A DNA stretch of 64,000 nt from Pullilachnospira_A gallistercoris (GTDB taxonomy: Bacteria; Bacillota; Clostridia; Lachnospirales; Lachnospiraceae). This document shows positions 8,238 through 17,726 of the stretch, piece by piece (position 1 is the first letter of the stretch; the number at the start of each line of letters is the position of its first letter). The position numbers were made by a program, and so were the translations under genes. The stretch spans positions 11,352 through 75,351 of the forward strand of contig DVHM01000183.1 of the NCBI GenBank assembly GCA_018712125.1, given 5' to 3'. Below the pieces are notes generated by a model that did no database searches, was not told the DNA's origin, and saw nothing but the letters and a program-made list of their open reading frames with translations.

Positions 8238-9560
8238 ATGAAAAAAAGAGCGGCGCTTCACAATCTGGGCTGCAAAGTAAACGAATATGAGACCGAGGCG
8301 ATGCAGCAGCTTCTGGAGGAGGCTGGATACGAGATCGTGCCCTTTCAGGAGAAGGCGGATGTGTATGTGATCAACACCTGCTCTGTTACCAATATCGCGG
8401 ACCGGAAATCCCGCCAGATGCTCCACCGGGCAAAGCGGAAAAATCCCGATGCCATCGTGGTGGCCGCGGGATGCTACGCCCAGACAGCGGAGGAAAAACT
8501 GCTGGAGGATGACGCTGTGGATATTGTCATCGGAAATAACCGCAAGGGGCATCTTCTGGAGGCCATTGACGCCTTTGAGAAAAATAACCGCCGGGAGCGG
8601 GAAGTGAGCCGGATCGATATCAACGAGGGCTGTCAGCCCTATGAGACCATGGAGGTCAAGTACGCGCCCGGCCATACCAGGGCGTTTCTGAAGGTGCAGG
8701 ACGGGTGCAATCAGTTCTGTTCCTACTGTATTATTCCCTATGCCAGAGGACGGGTCCGCAGCAGGGATCTTGCAGATGCGGTAAAGGAAGCGGGCCGTCT
8801 GGCCGAGAGTGGTTACCGGGAGATTGTTCTGACGGGGATTCATCTGTCTTCCTATCAGACGCCGGAGGGAGACGGCCTTCTGGAACTGGTGGAGGCGGTC
8901 TGCGCCGTGCCGGGGATCGCGCGTGTCCGCCTGGGTTCTCTGGAGCCGCAGATCGTGACGGAGGACTTTGCCCTTCGCCTGTCCGAACTGCCGAAGGTTT
9001 GCCCCCATTTTCATCTTTCCCTCCAGAGCGGCTGTGACGCGACGTTAAAGAGGATGAATCGAAAATACGACACGGCGGCGTACGAAAAGAGCTGCGGGCT
9101 GCTGCGAAAATATTTTTCCCACCCGGCCATTACCACCGATGTGATCGCGGGCTTTCCGGGCGAGAGTGAAGAGGAGTTTGCCGAGACGAAAAAATTTCTG
9201 GAGAAGATCCATTTTTACGAGATGCATGTCTTCAAGTATTCCAGGCGAAAAGGGACGGTGGCGGACCGGATGCCGGATCAGGTGGATGAGGCCGTAAAGA
9301 CGGAGCGGAGCGCGGCTCTGCTGGAGCTGGCGGAGACCATGTCGGAGGAGTTCTGTTCCTTTTATGTGGGAAAATGGGTGGAAATTCTCCTGGAGGAGCC
9401 CTGTGTCATCGACGGGGTTCGCTATATGACCGGATTTACCAGAGAGTATGTGAAAGTGGCCGTAAAAACGGAGGAAGAGATAGGCGGCAGCCTGGTTTCC
9501 GGGAAGATCGCGGGCTTCCTGACAGCGGATTTGCTATTATCAGTTGAATTTTCAAAATAG
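8238..9560 (+). CDS. mtaB: tRNA t6A37 methylthiotransferase MtaB
   Basis: Radical-SAM enzyme that converts t6A to ms2t6A at tRNA position 37. From the chosen ATG it has 440 residues, the family length: an N-terminal UPF0004 domain with cluster cysteines 12, 48 and 79 (GCKVNEYE, NTCSVTN, AAGCYAQ), a radical-SAM core with C157, C161 and C164 (CNQFCSYC), and a C-terminal TRAM RNA-binding domain. The start has gaaagga eight bases upstream. The frame is open further back to 8157, but that part is AT-rich and lacks family similarity. It is divergent from the HPr-like gene. Confidence 0.94.
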   Translation: MKKRAALHNLGCKVNEYETEAMQQLLEEAGYEIVPFQEKADVYVINTCSVTNIADRKSRQMLHRAKRKNPDAIVVAAGCYAQTAEEKLLEDDAVDIVIGNNRKGHLLEAIDAFEKNNRREREVSRIDINEGCQPYETMEVKYAPGHTRAFLKVQDGCNQFCSYCIIPYARGRVRSRDLADAVKEAGRLAESGYREIVLTGIHLSSYQTPEGDGLLELVEAVCAVPGIARVRLGSLEPQIVTEDFALRLSELPKVCPHFHLSLQSGCDATLKRMNRKYDTAAYEKSCGLLRKYFSHPAITTDVIAGFPGESEEEFAETKKFLEKIHFYEMHVFKYSRRKGTVADRMPDQVDEAVKTERSAALLELAETMSEEFCSFYVGKWVEILLEEPCVIDGVRYMTGFTREYVKVAVKTEEEIGGSLVSGKIAGFLTADLLLSVEFSK

Positions 9561-9572
9561 TTATATTAGAAT
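9544..9572 (+). promoter_or_regulatory. Candidate promoter for the ireB operon
   Basis: TTGAAT, 17 bases, then TAGAAT, overlapping the end of mtaB and about 50 bases before ireB. Confidence 0.5.
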
Positions 9573-9623
9573 ATAAGGTAACAATGCTTCGATAACAAAA
9601 GAGCAGTTAGGTGCGTGAATAAG

Positions 9624-9890
9624 ATGCAGAATTTAAGCAGTACACAGTATTTCAAGGTTGGAAAAGAGAAACAGGTCGGCGTGGACGAGGTGCTTGCCAA
9701 GGTCTATGAAGCGCTGGCGGAGAAAGGGTACAATCCCGTCAATCAGATCGTGGGCTATATTATGTCGGGAGATCCTACCTTTATAACCAGCCACAAGAAT
9801 GCCAGAAGTCTGATCATGAAAGTGGAGCGGGATGAACTGGTGGAAGAACTCCTCAAGGAGTATATTTCTGCCAAATCCTGGAAAAAATAA
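9624..9890 (+). CDS. ireB: IreB-family regulatory phosphoprotein (UPF0297)
   Basis: Small cytosolic protein of 88 residues. The conserved core (TQYFKV near the start, [19 protein letters not shown] in the middle, [15 protein letters not shown] near the end) is diagnostic of UPF0297. In Enterococcus, IreB is phosphorylated by the Ser/Thr kinase IreK and affects cephalosporin resistance; that role is not shown here. An in-frame GTG at 9615 is possible, but the sequence taggtg is well spaced only for the ATG used here. The order ireB-ruvX-DUF1292 is highly conserved in Firmicutes. Its stop overlaps the ruvX start by one base. Confidence 0.93.
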   Translation: MQNLSSTQYFKVGKEKQVGVDEVLAKVYEALAEKGYNPVNQIVGYIMSGDPTFITSHKNARSLIMKVERDELVEELLKEYISAKSWKK

Positions 9891-10327
9891 TGAGTGAGAA
9901 CCGCAGAATATTAGGACTGGATTTCGGATCCAAGACAGTGGGGGTTGCGGTGAGCGACCCTTTGCTTCTGACTGCCCAGGGATTGGAGATTGTCCGCAGA
10001 GAGAAGCCTGGTAAGCTTCGCCGGACACTGTCCAGAATCGAAGAGATTGTAAAAGAATATGATGTGGACCGGATTGTCCTCGGATACCCCAAGAACATGA
10101 ACAACACGGAGGGAGAGCGCTGTGAGCGCACGAAGGAATTCGCCAAAATGCTCAGGCAGCGGCTGAATCTTCCGGTGGAACTGTGGGATGAGCGGCTGAC
10201 GACGGTGGCCGCGGACGCCGTGATGCGCGAGACCGGTGTGCGCCGGGAAGAGCGCAAGGATTATGTGGACGAGATTGCGGCCATGCTGATTCTCCAGGGA
10301 TATCTGGATCATCTGCATCAGGCATAA
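9890..10327 (+). CDS. ruvX: Putative pre-16S rRNA nuclease / Holliday junction resolvase-like RuvX (YqgF)
   Basis: RNase H-fold nuclease of 145 residues. The N-terminal [17 protein letters not shown] holds the first catalytic aspartate, WDERLTT the second acidic site, and the C-terminal [16 protein letters not shown] the third. In E. coli YqgF trims the 5' end of pre-16S rRNA; a Holliday-junction role is proposed for some homologues. Start and stop overlap with ireB indicates translational coupling. Confidence 0.95.
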   Translation: MSENRRILGLDFGSKTVGVAVSDPLLLTAQGLEIVRREKPGKLRRTLSRIEEIVKEYDVDRIVLGYPKNMNNTEGERCERTKEFAKMLRQRLNLPVELWDERLTTVAADAVMRETGVRREERKDYVDEIAAMLILQGYLDHLHQA

Positions 10328-10338
10328 AGGAAAAAATT

Positions 10339-10596
10339 ATGGAAAAAATTAAATTGACAACGACAGACCCGGCGGAGGAGCTGGAAGTCTATGTGCTGGA
10401 GGAGACGACGATCAATCAGCAGAAGTACCTGTTGGTGGCGGAGGAGGAGACCGGAGACTGCGAGGCCTTCATCCTGAAACTGACAGGGGAGGAGCAGGAA
10501 GATTACACCTATGTCCCGGTGGAGGATGAGGTGGAGTTTTCCGCTGTGCTGAAAGTTTTCGAGGAGCTCCTGGAGGACACGGACTTTGAGCGTTAG
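10339..10596 (+). CDS. DUF1292 family protein (UPF0473)
   Basis: Acidic 85-residue protein of unknown function. The middle part (KYLLVAEEETGDCEAFILKL, then VEDEVEFSAVLKVFEELL) matches the DUF1292 pattern always found behind ireB and ruvX. It starts 11 bases after ruvX with an aaaggaaaaa ribosome site. No catalytic motif is visible. The conserved gene order is the main clue, suggesting a link to translation or cell-envelope signalling. Confidence 0.9.
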   Translation: MEKIKLTTTDPAEELEVYVLEETTINQQKYLLVAEEETGDCEAFILKLTGEEQEDYTYVPVEDEVEFSAVLKVFEELLEDTDFER

Positions 10597-10634
10597 GCCG
10601 GATATGTCTGCGAAAAAGAAAACAGGAGGAAATT

Positions 10635-12299
10635 TTGAAGAAGAAGAGTGACGAAAAATTAAAGATTATACCGCTGGGAGGACTGGAACAGATCGGAATG
10701 AACATTACGGCCTTTGAATGCCAGGACAGCATTGTGCTGGTGGACTGTGGCCTCGCCTTCCCGGAGGACGACATGCTGGGAGTGGATCTGGTTATCCCCG
10801 ATGTGACCTATCTGCTGGAGAACGCCGACAAGGTTAAGGGACTCTGCATTACCCACGGACATGAGGACCATATCGGAGCGATTCCCTATATCCTCAAGCA
10901 GATCAATATGCCCATCTACGCTACCAAGCTGACAAACGGCCTGATCGAGAACAAGCTGAAGGAGCACGGTATGCTTCGGACCGTAAAGCGCAAGGTGGTA
11001 AAATACGGACAGAGCATCAATCTGGGATGCTTCCGGATCGAGTTTATCAAGACCAACCACAGTATTCAGGACGCGGCGGCTCTGGCGCTCTTCTCGCCGG
11101 CGGGAATCGTGGTGCACACCGGAGATTTCAAGGTGGACTATACGCCGGTGTTCGGCGACGCCATCGATCTGCAGCGGTTCGGCGAGATCGGCAAGAAGGG
11201 TGTGCTGGCGCTTCTCTGTGAGAGCACCAACGCGGAGCGCAGCGGATTTACCCCGTCGGAGAAGACGGTGGGAAGAGTGTTTGACAATCTCTTCTCCGAG
11301 TACAGCGACACCAGAATCATCATAGCGACCTTTGCGTCCAATGTGGACCGGGTGCAGCAGATTATCAACTCCGCCCACAAGTACGGCAGAAAAGTTGTGG
11401 TGGAGGGGCGCAGCATGGTCAATGTCATCGCTACGGCCTCGGAACTGGGATATCTGAATATACCGGAGAATACGCTGATCGAGGTGGATCAGCTGAAAAA
11501 CTATCCGGATGAGCAGACGGTGCTGATTACCACCGGAAGCCAGGGCGAGTCCATGGCGGCTCTGTCCCGCATGGCAAACGGCACTCACCGGAAGATCTCC
11601 ATCAAGCCCAGAGACACTATTATCTTCAGTTCTCATCCGATCCCCGGAAATGAGAAGGCAGTGTCCAACGTCATCAACGAGCTCTCCATGAAGGGGGCCA
11701 ATGTGGTTATGCAGGACACCCATGTGTCCGGCCATGCCTGCGAGGAGGAGATCAAGCTGATCTACTCTCTGGTAAGACCGAAGTACACGGTGCCGATCCA
11801 CGGGGAGTACAAACACCGCAAGGCCCAGGCCCGGATCGCCGAGAAGATGGGAATGGAGAAGGATCACATTTTCATGCTCTCCTCGGGCGATGTGCTGGAA
11901 GTGAGCGAGGACAGCGCGAAGGTAACCGGAAAGGTGCACACCGGTGCCATCATGGTGGACGGCCTCGGCGTGGGCGATGTGGGAAATATCGTCTTGAGAG
12001 ACCGGCAGCATCTGGCGGAGGACGGCATTATTATCGTGGTTCTCACGCTGCAGTCCGGGACAGGACAGGTCCTTGCGGGACCGGATATCGTTTCCAGAGG
12101 TTTTGTCTATGTGCGCGGATCGGAGGATCTGATGGAGAGTGCCCGGGCGGTGCTGATCGATACCATGGACCGCTGTATGGACAAAAACATTACCGACTGG
12201 ACCAAGATCAAGAACGAGATCAAGGATGCTCTGGGGGATTTCGTCTGGAAGGAAACCCAGCGTCGTCCCATGATCATGCCGATCATTATGGAAGTGTAG
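10635..12299 (+). CDS. rnj: Ribonuclease J
   Basis: Dual endo- and 5'-3' exoribonuclease of the metallo-beta-lactamase/beta-CASP family, central to mRNA decay and rRNA maturation in Firmicutes. At 554 residues it is full length. The zinc-binding motif HGHEDH is at 74-79, GDFKVD gives the next metal ligand, and the beta-CASP region and C-terminal domain follow. The start is a TTG codon preceded by aggagga at five bases; no ATG fits nearby. It belongs to the ireB operon, and trmR starts one base after its stop. Confidence 0.95.
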   Translation: MKKKSDEKLKIIPLGGLEQIGMNITAFECQDSIVLVDCGLAFPEDDMLGVDLVIPDVTYLLENADKVKGLCITHGHEDHIGAIPYILKQINMPIYATKLTNGLIENKLKEHGMLRTVKRKVVKYGQSINLGCFRIEFIKTNHSIQDAAALALFSPAGIVVHTGDFKVDYTPVFGDAIDLQRFGEIGKKGVLALLCESTNAERSGFTPSEKTVGRVFDNLFSEYSDTRIIIATFASNVDRVQQIINSAHKYGRKVVVEGRSMVNVIATASELGYLNIPENTLIEVDQLKNYPDEQTVLITTGSQGESMAALSRMANGTHRKISIKPRDTIIFSSHPIPGNEKAVSNVINELSMKGANVVMQDTHVSGHACEEEIKLIYSLVRPKYTVPIHGEYKHRKAQARIAEKMGMEKDHIFMLSSGDVLEVSEDSAKVTGKVHTGAIMVDGLGVGDVGNIVLRDRQHLAEDGIIIVVLTLQSGTGQVLAGPDIVSRGFVYVRGSEDLMESARAVLIDTMDRCMDKNITDWTKIKNEIKDALGDFVWKETQRRPMIMPIIMEV

Positions 12300-12300
12300 C

Positions 12301-12954
12301 ATGATTGGCGACGAGCGGCTTGAGACTTTTTTAAACAGCATGGATCCGGAACTTCCCGGGGAACTCTTTTCGCTGGAACAGAGAGCCCTGGCGGATCACG
12401 TGCCCATCATCCGCAGAGGGACCAGAAGCTTTCTTCGATGGATTCTCGCGGAGAGAAGGCCCGGGCGGATTCTGGAAATCGGAACCGCCGTGGGCTTTTC
12501 CGCATTGTTTATGGCCTGGTACGCGCCTGAGCCTGTCCGGATTGTGACAGTGGAGCAGGACGCGCGAAGGATTGCGGAGGCCAGAAAAAATTTCGCGGCG
12601 GCCGGCCGTCAGAAGCAGATCACTCTGCTGGAGGGCGACGCGGCGGAGATTTTGCCGGGGCTTTCCGGCCCCTTCGACATGATTTTTATGGACGCGGCCA
12701 AGGGACAGTACCCTTTTCTGCTCCCGCAGGCAAAGCGGCTGATGGCTCAGGGAGGGCTGCTGATTACGGACAATGTCCTTCAGGAGGGGGATATTCTGGA
12801 ATCCCGATTTGCGGTAAGACGCAGGGACCGCACCATTCACAAACGGATGCGGGAATATCTCTACACCCTCGCCCACGATGAGGATCTGGTCTGTACGGTA
12901 CTCCCGGTGGGGGACGGCCTGGCGGTCTGCACGGTCAAACGGAAGGATGGATAG
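12301..12954 (+). CDS. trmR: O-methyltransferase, probable tRNA 5-hydroxyuridine methyltransferase TrmR
   Basis: SAM-dependent methyltransferase of 217 residues, catechol/caffeoyl-CoA type. SAM motif I is ILEIGTAVGFSALFM, the metal/SAM acidic site is MIFMDAAKGQY, and ITDNVLQEG follows. In Bacillus the homologue YrrM (TrmR) turns 5-hydroxyuridine-34 into 5-methoxyuridine in tRNA, next to the U32-family hydroxylation genes yrrN and yrrO. A U32 gene follows here by one base, which supports the same assignment. Confidence 0.88.
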   Translation: MIGDERLETFLNSMDPELPGELFSLEQRALADHVPIIRRGTRSFLRWILAERRPGRILEIGTAVGFSALFMAWYAPEPVRIVTVEQDARRIAEARKNFAAAGRQKQITLLEGDAAEILPGLSGPFDMIFMDAAKGQYPFLLPQAKRLMAQGGLLITDNVLQEGDILESRFAVRRRDRTIHKRMREYLYTLAHDEDLVCTVLPVGDGLAVCTVKRKDG

Positions 12955-12955
12955 C

Positions 12956-14194
12956 ATGAGAAAAGTGGAATTGCTGGTTCCGGCCAGCAGTCTGGAAGTT
13001 TTGAAAGTGGCGGTTATCTTTGGCGCGGATGCCGTCTATATCGGCGGGGAGGCCTTCGGCCTGCGGGCAAAGGCAAAAAATTTTTCGCTGGAGCAGATGC
13101 GGGAAGGGATCGCTTTCGCACACCGGCGGGGCGTGAAGGTCTATGTGACAGCGAATATTTTTGCCCACAACCGGGATCTTGACGGTGTGCGCGAATATTT
13201 TGCGCAGCTGAGGGATCTGGCGCCGGATGCGCCGGACGCTTTGATTATCTCCGATCCCGGCGTGTTTCTGATCGCCAGGGAAGTATGTCCCGAGATGGAG
13301 ATACATATCAGCACCCAGGCAAACAATACCAATTACAGTACCTATCGGTTCTGGTATGGACAGGGAGCCAGACGGGTGGTCAGCGCCAGGGAGCTTTCTC
13401 TGGAGGAGATTCGTCAGATCCGGGAACAGATTCCGGAGGACATGGAGATCGAGACCTTTATCCACGGTTCCATGTGCATGGCCTATTCCGGGAGATGTCT
13501 TCTGAGCAATTTTCTTACCGGGCAGGATGCCAATCAGGGGGCCTGCACCCATCCCTGCCGCTGGAAATATGCGGTGGTGGAGGAGACCAGACCCGGGGAA
13601 TATTTCCCCGTTTACGAGAACGAGAGAGGAACGTTCCTGTTCAACTCCAAGGATCTGTGCATGATCGAACATATCCCGGAACTTCTGTCTGCCGGGATTG
13701 ACAGTTTTAAAATAGAGGGAAGAATGAAGACGGCGCTCTATGTGGCCACGGTGGCGAGAACCTACCGGAAAGCCATCGACAACTGTCTGCAGTCGGAGGA
13801 GCTGTACCGGAAGAATATGCCCTGGTACAAAGAGCAGATCGCGGGATGTACGTACCGGCAGTTTTCCACCGGATTCTTTTTCGGCAAGCCTAACGCGGAG
13901 GCCCAGACCTACGGCGAGAGCACATACATCCGCGGGTACACGTATCTGGGGATTGTGGGAGCCCGGGATGCGCGGGGATTGTATGAGACGGAGCAGAGAA
14001 ACAAGTTTTCTGTGGGGGAACAGATTGAAGTGATGAAGCCTTCGGGAGAGAATGTTCCGGTCACAGTGCGGCGGATCGTAAACGACGCGGGGGAGGAGAT
14101 GGAGTCAGCGCCCCATCCGAAACAGAGGCTGTGGATCGATCTTGGCTGTGAACTGGATGCATTTGATATATTAAGAAGAAAAGAGGAGGAATAG
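12956..14194 (+). CDS. trhP: U32-family protein, probable prephenate-dependent tRNA uridine(34) hydroxylase TrhP
   Basis: A 412-residue U32 'peptidase' family protein. The signature ETFIHGSMCMAYSGRCLLSN is present with downstream cysteines (ACTHPC) likely to bind an Fe-S cluster. E. coli TrhP (YegQ) and Bacillus YrrN/YrrO make 5-hydroxyuridine at tRNA position 34 using prephenate, and TrmR then methylates it. The adjacent trmR fits this pathway. Bacillus splits the role between two genes; only one is present here. The ATG at 12956 is used because ggaagg lies nine bases upstream; longer frames overlap trmR. Confidence 0.87.
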   Translation: MRKVELLVPASSLEVLKVAVIFGADAVYIGGEAFGLRAKAKNFSLEQMREGIAFAHRRGVKVYVTANIFAHNRDLDGVREYFAQLRDLAPDAPDALIISDPGVFLIAREVCPEMEIHISTQANNTNYSTYRFWYGQGARRVVSARELSLEEIRQIREQIPEDMEIETFIHGSMCMAYSGRCLLSNFLTGQDANQGACTHPCRWKYAVVEETRPGEYFPVYENERGTFLFNSKDLCMIEHIPELLSAGIDSFKIEGRMKTALYVATVARTYRKAIDNCLQSEELYRKNMPWYKEQIAGCTYRQFSTGFFFGKPNAEAQTYGESTYIRGYTYLGIVGARDARGLYETEQRNKFSVGEQIEVMKPSGENVPVTVRRIVNDAGEEMESAPHPKQRLWIDLGCELDAFDILRRKEEE

Positions 14195-14197
14195 ATC

Positions 14198-15247
14198 ATG
14201 GCAGAGGAGAGATATGTGGCGTATGTCGGAACCTACACCCATGAGAACAGCGTGGGGATACATGTGTACGACATCGATATGGAGAAGGGAAAACTGACGG
14301 AGCGCAGCGTGGCGCCCATCAACAATCCCTCCAATGTGGTGGTGGCTCACAATGGGAAATTCCTGTACTCCATCGAGGACGAGGGCGTTTCGGCTTTCTC
14401 CATCGATGAGAACGGAGACCTGACCAAGATCAACCGGGAGTGGATCGGGGGAATGCGGGCCTGTTATGTGTCCATCGACAGTCAGGACCGCTATCTGTTT
14501 CTGGCGGGATTTCACGACGGCAGAGTAACGATGATGAATGTCAATGAAGATGGCAGTGTCGGCAGCATCGCGGATGGGATTTTCCATCAGGGCATCGGCA
14601 AGAGCTCGGTGGAGAAGCGGCTGGATCCGCGGGTTACCTGCACGCAGCTGACGCCGGACGAGAAGTATCTCTGCGCGGTGGACTGGGGGCTTCATCAGAT
14701 CAAGATCTACGAGGTGGATTATGAGAGGGGAAAACTGCTCTTAAACGATATTCTTCGGTGCCCCTTCAACTCCAATCCCAGACGGATTCGTTTCTCGAAA
14801 GACGGACGGTTTGCCTACGTTCTGGAGGAGTCGGAAAATATTCTGGCGGCCTACACCTACACGCTGAAGGAAGATGGTCCGGAATTTGAAAAATTCCAGG
14901 AACTCTGTGTGCTGCAGACCCACGACGCCATTGCCTCCAGCTCCGCTCTGGAATTTGACTATGCCGGCAAGTACCTCTACGCCTCCATCGACGGACTCAA
15001 TGAGGTGGCATGCGTCAAGGTGAACGAGGACGGCACAATGGAGTTGGAGAGCAACACGAGAATCAGCGGCGACTATCCCAAGAGCATCGCAATTCTGCCG
15101 GATGACAGGACGCTGGTATCCCTGAATCACGATTCCAACGAGATCCGCACTTTCCATGTGGACCACGAGAAGAAGTGCTGCCTGATGAAAAATCCGCCGA
15201 TCAAGGTGGATAAACCCAACAGTATTCAGATTCACAAGCTGATCTGA
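14198..15247 (+). CDS. Lactonase-family seven-bladed beta-propeller (6-phosphogluconolactonase-like)
   Basis: A 349-residue cytosolic propeller. Recurrent blade motifs such as NPSNVVVAHNGKFLYS, DPRVTCTQLTPDEKYLCAVDWG and NPRRIRFSKDGRFAYVLEE, plus the N-terminal AYVGTYT, match the YbhE/Pgl-type lactonase family. E. coli Pgl of this family hydrolyses 6-phosphogluconolactone, but many members have other or unknown substrates, and no pentose-phosphate gene is nearby. It starts three bases after trhP, so it may be in the same operon. The family is clear; the substrate is open. Confidence 0.8.
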   Translation: MAEERYVAYVGTYTHENSVGIHVYDIDMEKGKLTERSVAPINNPSNVVVAHNGKFLYSIEDEGVSAFSIDENGDLTKINREWIGGMRACYVSIDSQDRYLFLAGFHDGRVTMMNVNEDGSVGSIADGIFHQGIGKSSVEKRLDPRVTCTQLTPDEKYLCAVDWGLHQIKIYEVDYERGKLLLNDILRCPFNSNPRRIRFSKDGRFAYVLEESENILAAYTYTLKEDGPEFEKFQELCVLQTHDAIASSSALEFDYAGKYLYASIDGLNEVACVKVNEDGTMELESNTRISGDYPKSIAILPDDRTLVSLNHDSNEIRTFHVDHEKKCCLMKNPPIKVDKPNSIQIHKLI

Positions 15248-15278
15248 GTATGACAGAAGAGATGGACAGGAGGAATCG

Positions 15279-16376
15279 ATGGCCGGATCATTATTTGGAA
15301 ACAATTTTCGCATAACAACCTGGGGCGAGTCCCACGGAAAGGGGCTGGGCGTCGTGGTGGACGGCTGCCCTGCTGGGGTGGCGCTGACTGAGGAGGATAT
15401 CCAGAAGTATATGAACCGCAGAAAGCCCGGACAGTCGAAATATACGACAGCCAGACAGGAGGGGGACGCGGTGGAGATCCTCTCAGGCGTGTTTGAGGGG
15501 ATGACCACAGGTACGCCGATCTCTCTGATGGTGCGCAACCAGGATCAGAGGTCCAGGGATTACTCCAACATCGCGGAGATTTTCCGCCCCGGCCACGCGG
15601 ATTTCGGTTACTGGGAGAAGTACGGTATCCGGGATTACCGTGGCGGAGGGAGATCTTCGGGAAGAGAGACCATCGGTCGTGTGGCGGCGGGAGCCGTGGC
15701 GGCGAAGGTGCTGGGAGAACTGGGGATTACCTTTACCACTTTCACCAGAAGCATCGGACCGGTGGAGGCGGCGTCGGTGGATGTGGAGCAGATTTTTGAG
15801 AATGCTCTCTATATGCCGGACAGCGAGGCGGCTGCGGAGGCGGCGGCCTATCTGGAAGCGTGCATGAAAAACAGGGATTCCGCGGGTGGCGTGATCGAGT
15901 GCTGGATCGACGGTGTGCCCGCCGGAATCGGAGAGCCGGTTTTCGACAAGCTGGATGCCCGCCTGGCAGGGGCGGTCTTTTCCATCGGAGCTGTCAAGGG
16001 ATTTGAGATCGGCGACGGCTTTGCCGCGGCAAAGAGCAACGGCAGCAGAAACAATGATCCCTTTGTCATGCGAGACGGCCGGGTGGCCAAGGAGACCAAC
16101 CACGCGGGCGGAATTCTGGGCGGTATCAGCGATGGCAGCCGGATTATCTTCCGGGCGGCTGTCAAGCCGACCGCCTCCATCAGTCAGCCCCAGCATACGG
16201 TGGATATCCACGGACAGGAGCGGGAGATCGAGATCCGCGGACGGCATGATCCGGTTATTGTGCCCCGGGCAGTGGTGGTCGTGGAGAGCATGGCGGCCAT
16301 CACGATACTGGACGGTATGCTGTCGGATCTGGGATGCCGGATGGAGGATCTGCGCCGGAAGTATACCGGCTGCTGA
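15279..16376 (+). CDS. aroC: Chorismate synthase
   Basis: Last shikimate-pathway enzyme: converts EPSP to chorismate and needs reduced FMN. At 365 residues it shows the family signatures GESHGKGLGVVVDGCPAG near the N-terminus, RPGHAD with DYRGGGRSSGRET in the middle, and GGILGGISDG near the C-terminus. A caggagg ribosome site precedes the ATG. Other shikimate genes (aroE, aroF, aroD, aroK) lie 20 kb away in this window, so the pathway is split. Confidence 0.96.
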   Translation: MAGSLFGNNFRITTWGESHGKGLGVVVDGCPAGVALTEEDIQKYMNRRKPGQSKYTTARQEGDAVEILSGVFEGMTTGTPISLMVRNQDQRSRDYSNIAEIFRPGHADFGYWEKYGIRDYRGGGRSSGRETIGRVAAGAVAAKVLGELGITFTTFTRSIGPVEAASVDVEQIFENALYMPDSEAAAEAAAYLEACMKNRDSAGGVIECWIDGVPAGIGEPVFDKLDARLAGAVFSIGAVKGFEIGDGFAAAKSNGSRNNDPFVMRDGRVAKETNHAGGILGGISDGSRIIFRAAVKPTASISQPQHTVDIHGQEREIEIRGRHDPVIVPRAVVVVESMAAITILDGMLSDLGCRMEDLRRKYTGC

Positions 16377-16462
16377 GAAGGGCTTTTTGCGTCGGAGATG
16401 GGTGGCGGCACATCCCGGCAGAGCAATATCGGCCCGGAATAAGAGAAGGAGATATCACAGGA

Positions 16463-17596
16463 ATGGGATATGAGATACTGAAGACGGAGGGGCGGGCCAA
16501 GAGAGCCCGCTTCACTTCGGTTCACGGCGTGGTGGAGACGCCTGTTTTTATGAATGTGGGAACGGTGGGCGCTATCAAGGGTGCGGTTTCCACCGACGAT
16601 CTCCACGAGATCGGGACGCAGATCGAGCTGTCCAACACATACCATCTGCATGTGCGCACCGGAGACGAGCTGATTAAAGAACTGGGCGGCCTGCACCGGT
16701 TCATGGTATGGGACCGGCCGATTCTGACGGATTCCGGCGGATTCCAGGTGTTTTCCCTGGCAGGACTTCGGCGGATTCGGGAGGAGGGGGTAACCTTCCA
16801 CTCCCATATTGACGGCAGAAAGATTTTCATGGGGCCGGAGGAGAGCATACAGATTCAGTCCAATCTGGGTTCCACCATCGCCATGGCCTTTGACGAGTGC
16901 CCCAGCAGCGTGGCGGAGCGCAGCTATGTGGAGGATTCCGTGGCCAGGACGACCCGCTGGCTGGCGCGCTGTAAGGCGAAAATGCGGGAACTGAATGACC
17001 GGGAGGATACCATCAATCCCCATCAGCTGCTGTTCGGCATCAATCAGGGGGCGATCTTCGAGGATATCCGGAAGGATCACGCGAAGCGGATCGCCGAGAT
17101 GGATCTGGACGGTTATGCCATCGGCGGCCTGGCGGTGGGGGAGACTCACGAGCAGATGTACCATATTCTGGATGAGACGGTTCCCTGTCTGCCGAAGGAC
17201 AAGCCCACCTACCTGATGGGGGTGGGAACGCCGGCAAACATTCTCGAGGGCGTGGAGCGGGGCGTGGACTTCTTTGACTGCGTTTATCCCAGCCGCAACG
17301 GCCGGCATGGTCATGTCTATACCCGCCATGGGAAGCTGAATCTCTTCAACCAGAAATTTGAGCGGGATATGCGCCCCATTGAGGAGGGGTGCCAGTGTCC
17401 TGCCTGCCGGACCTATTCCAGAGCTTACATCCGCCATCTGCTGAAGGCGAAGGAGATGCTGGGCATGCGCCTTTGCGTGCTGCACAATCTGTACTTCTAC
17501 AATCATCTGATGGAGGGTATCCGAGATGCCCTGGATGCGGGCAGATTCGCTTCATTCAAGCGGGAGATGCTGGAGTCCATGGCGGCCGGAGAATAG
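16463..17596 (+). CDS. tgt: tRNA-guanine transglycosylase (queuine tRNA-ribosyltransferase)
   Basis: Exchanges guanine-34 of GUN-anticodon tRNAs for a 7-deazaguanine precursor of queuosine. From MGYEILKT it has 377 residues. The catalytic/binding motif DSGGFQVFSL, GGLAVGE and the zinc site CQCPACRTYSRAY followed by LHNLYF are all present. The frame stays open back to 16334 inside the end of aroC, but agaaggag lies just before the ATG chosen. queA is not adjacent; queH is in this window at 61.6 kb, and yajC follows as in many bacteria. Confidence 0.95.
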   Translation: MGYEILKTEGRAKRARFTSVHGVVETPVFMNVGTVGAIKGAVSTDDLHEIGTQIELSNTYHLHVRTGDELIKELGGLHRFMVWDRPILTDSGGFQVFSLAGLRRIREEGVTFHSHIDGRKIFMGPEESIQIQSNLGSTIAMAFDECPSSVAERSYVEDSVARTTRWLARCKAKMRELNDREDTINPHQLLFGINQGAIFEDIRKDHAKRIAEMDLDGYAIGGLAVGETHEQMYHILDETVPCLPKDKPTYLMGVGTPANILEGVERGVDFFDCVYPSRNGRHGHVYTRHGKLNLFNQKFERDMRPIEEGCQCPACRTYSRAYIRHLLKAKEMLGMRLCVLHNLYFYNHLMEGIRDALDAGRFASFKREMLESMAAGE

Positions 17597-17634
17597 GAGC
17601 CGGAAGATACAGCGAAAAAAGATACGAAAAAGGC

Positions 17635-17663
17635 TTGCATGGGACAGGTATTTTATGTAAAAT
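17635..17663 (+). promoter_or_regulatory. Candidate promoter for yajC
   Basis: TTGCAT, 17 bases, then TAAAAT, located after tgt. A small hairpin (GGACA TAGC TGTCC) lies in the leader before yajC. Confidence 0.55.
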
Positions 17664-17726
17664 AAGGAAAGATGCTGTCGGACATAGCTGTCCAACGGCA
17701 AACGCATATTTTAGGAGGAATAGAAC

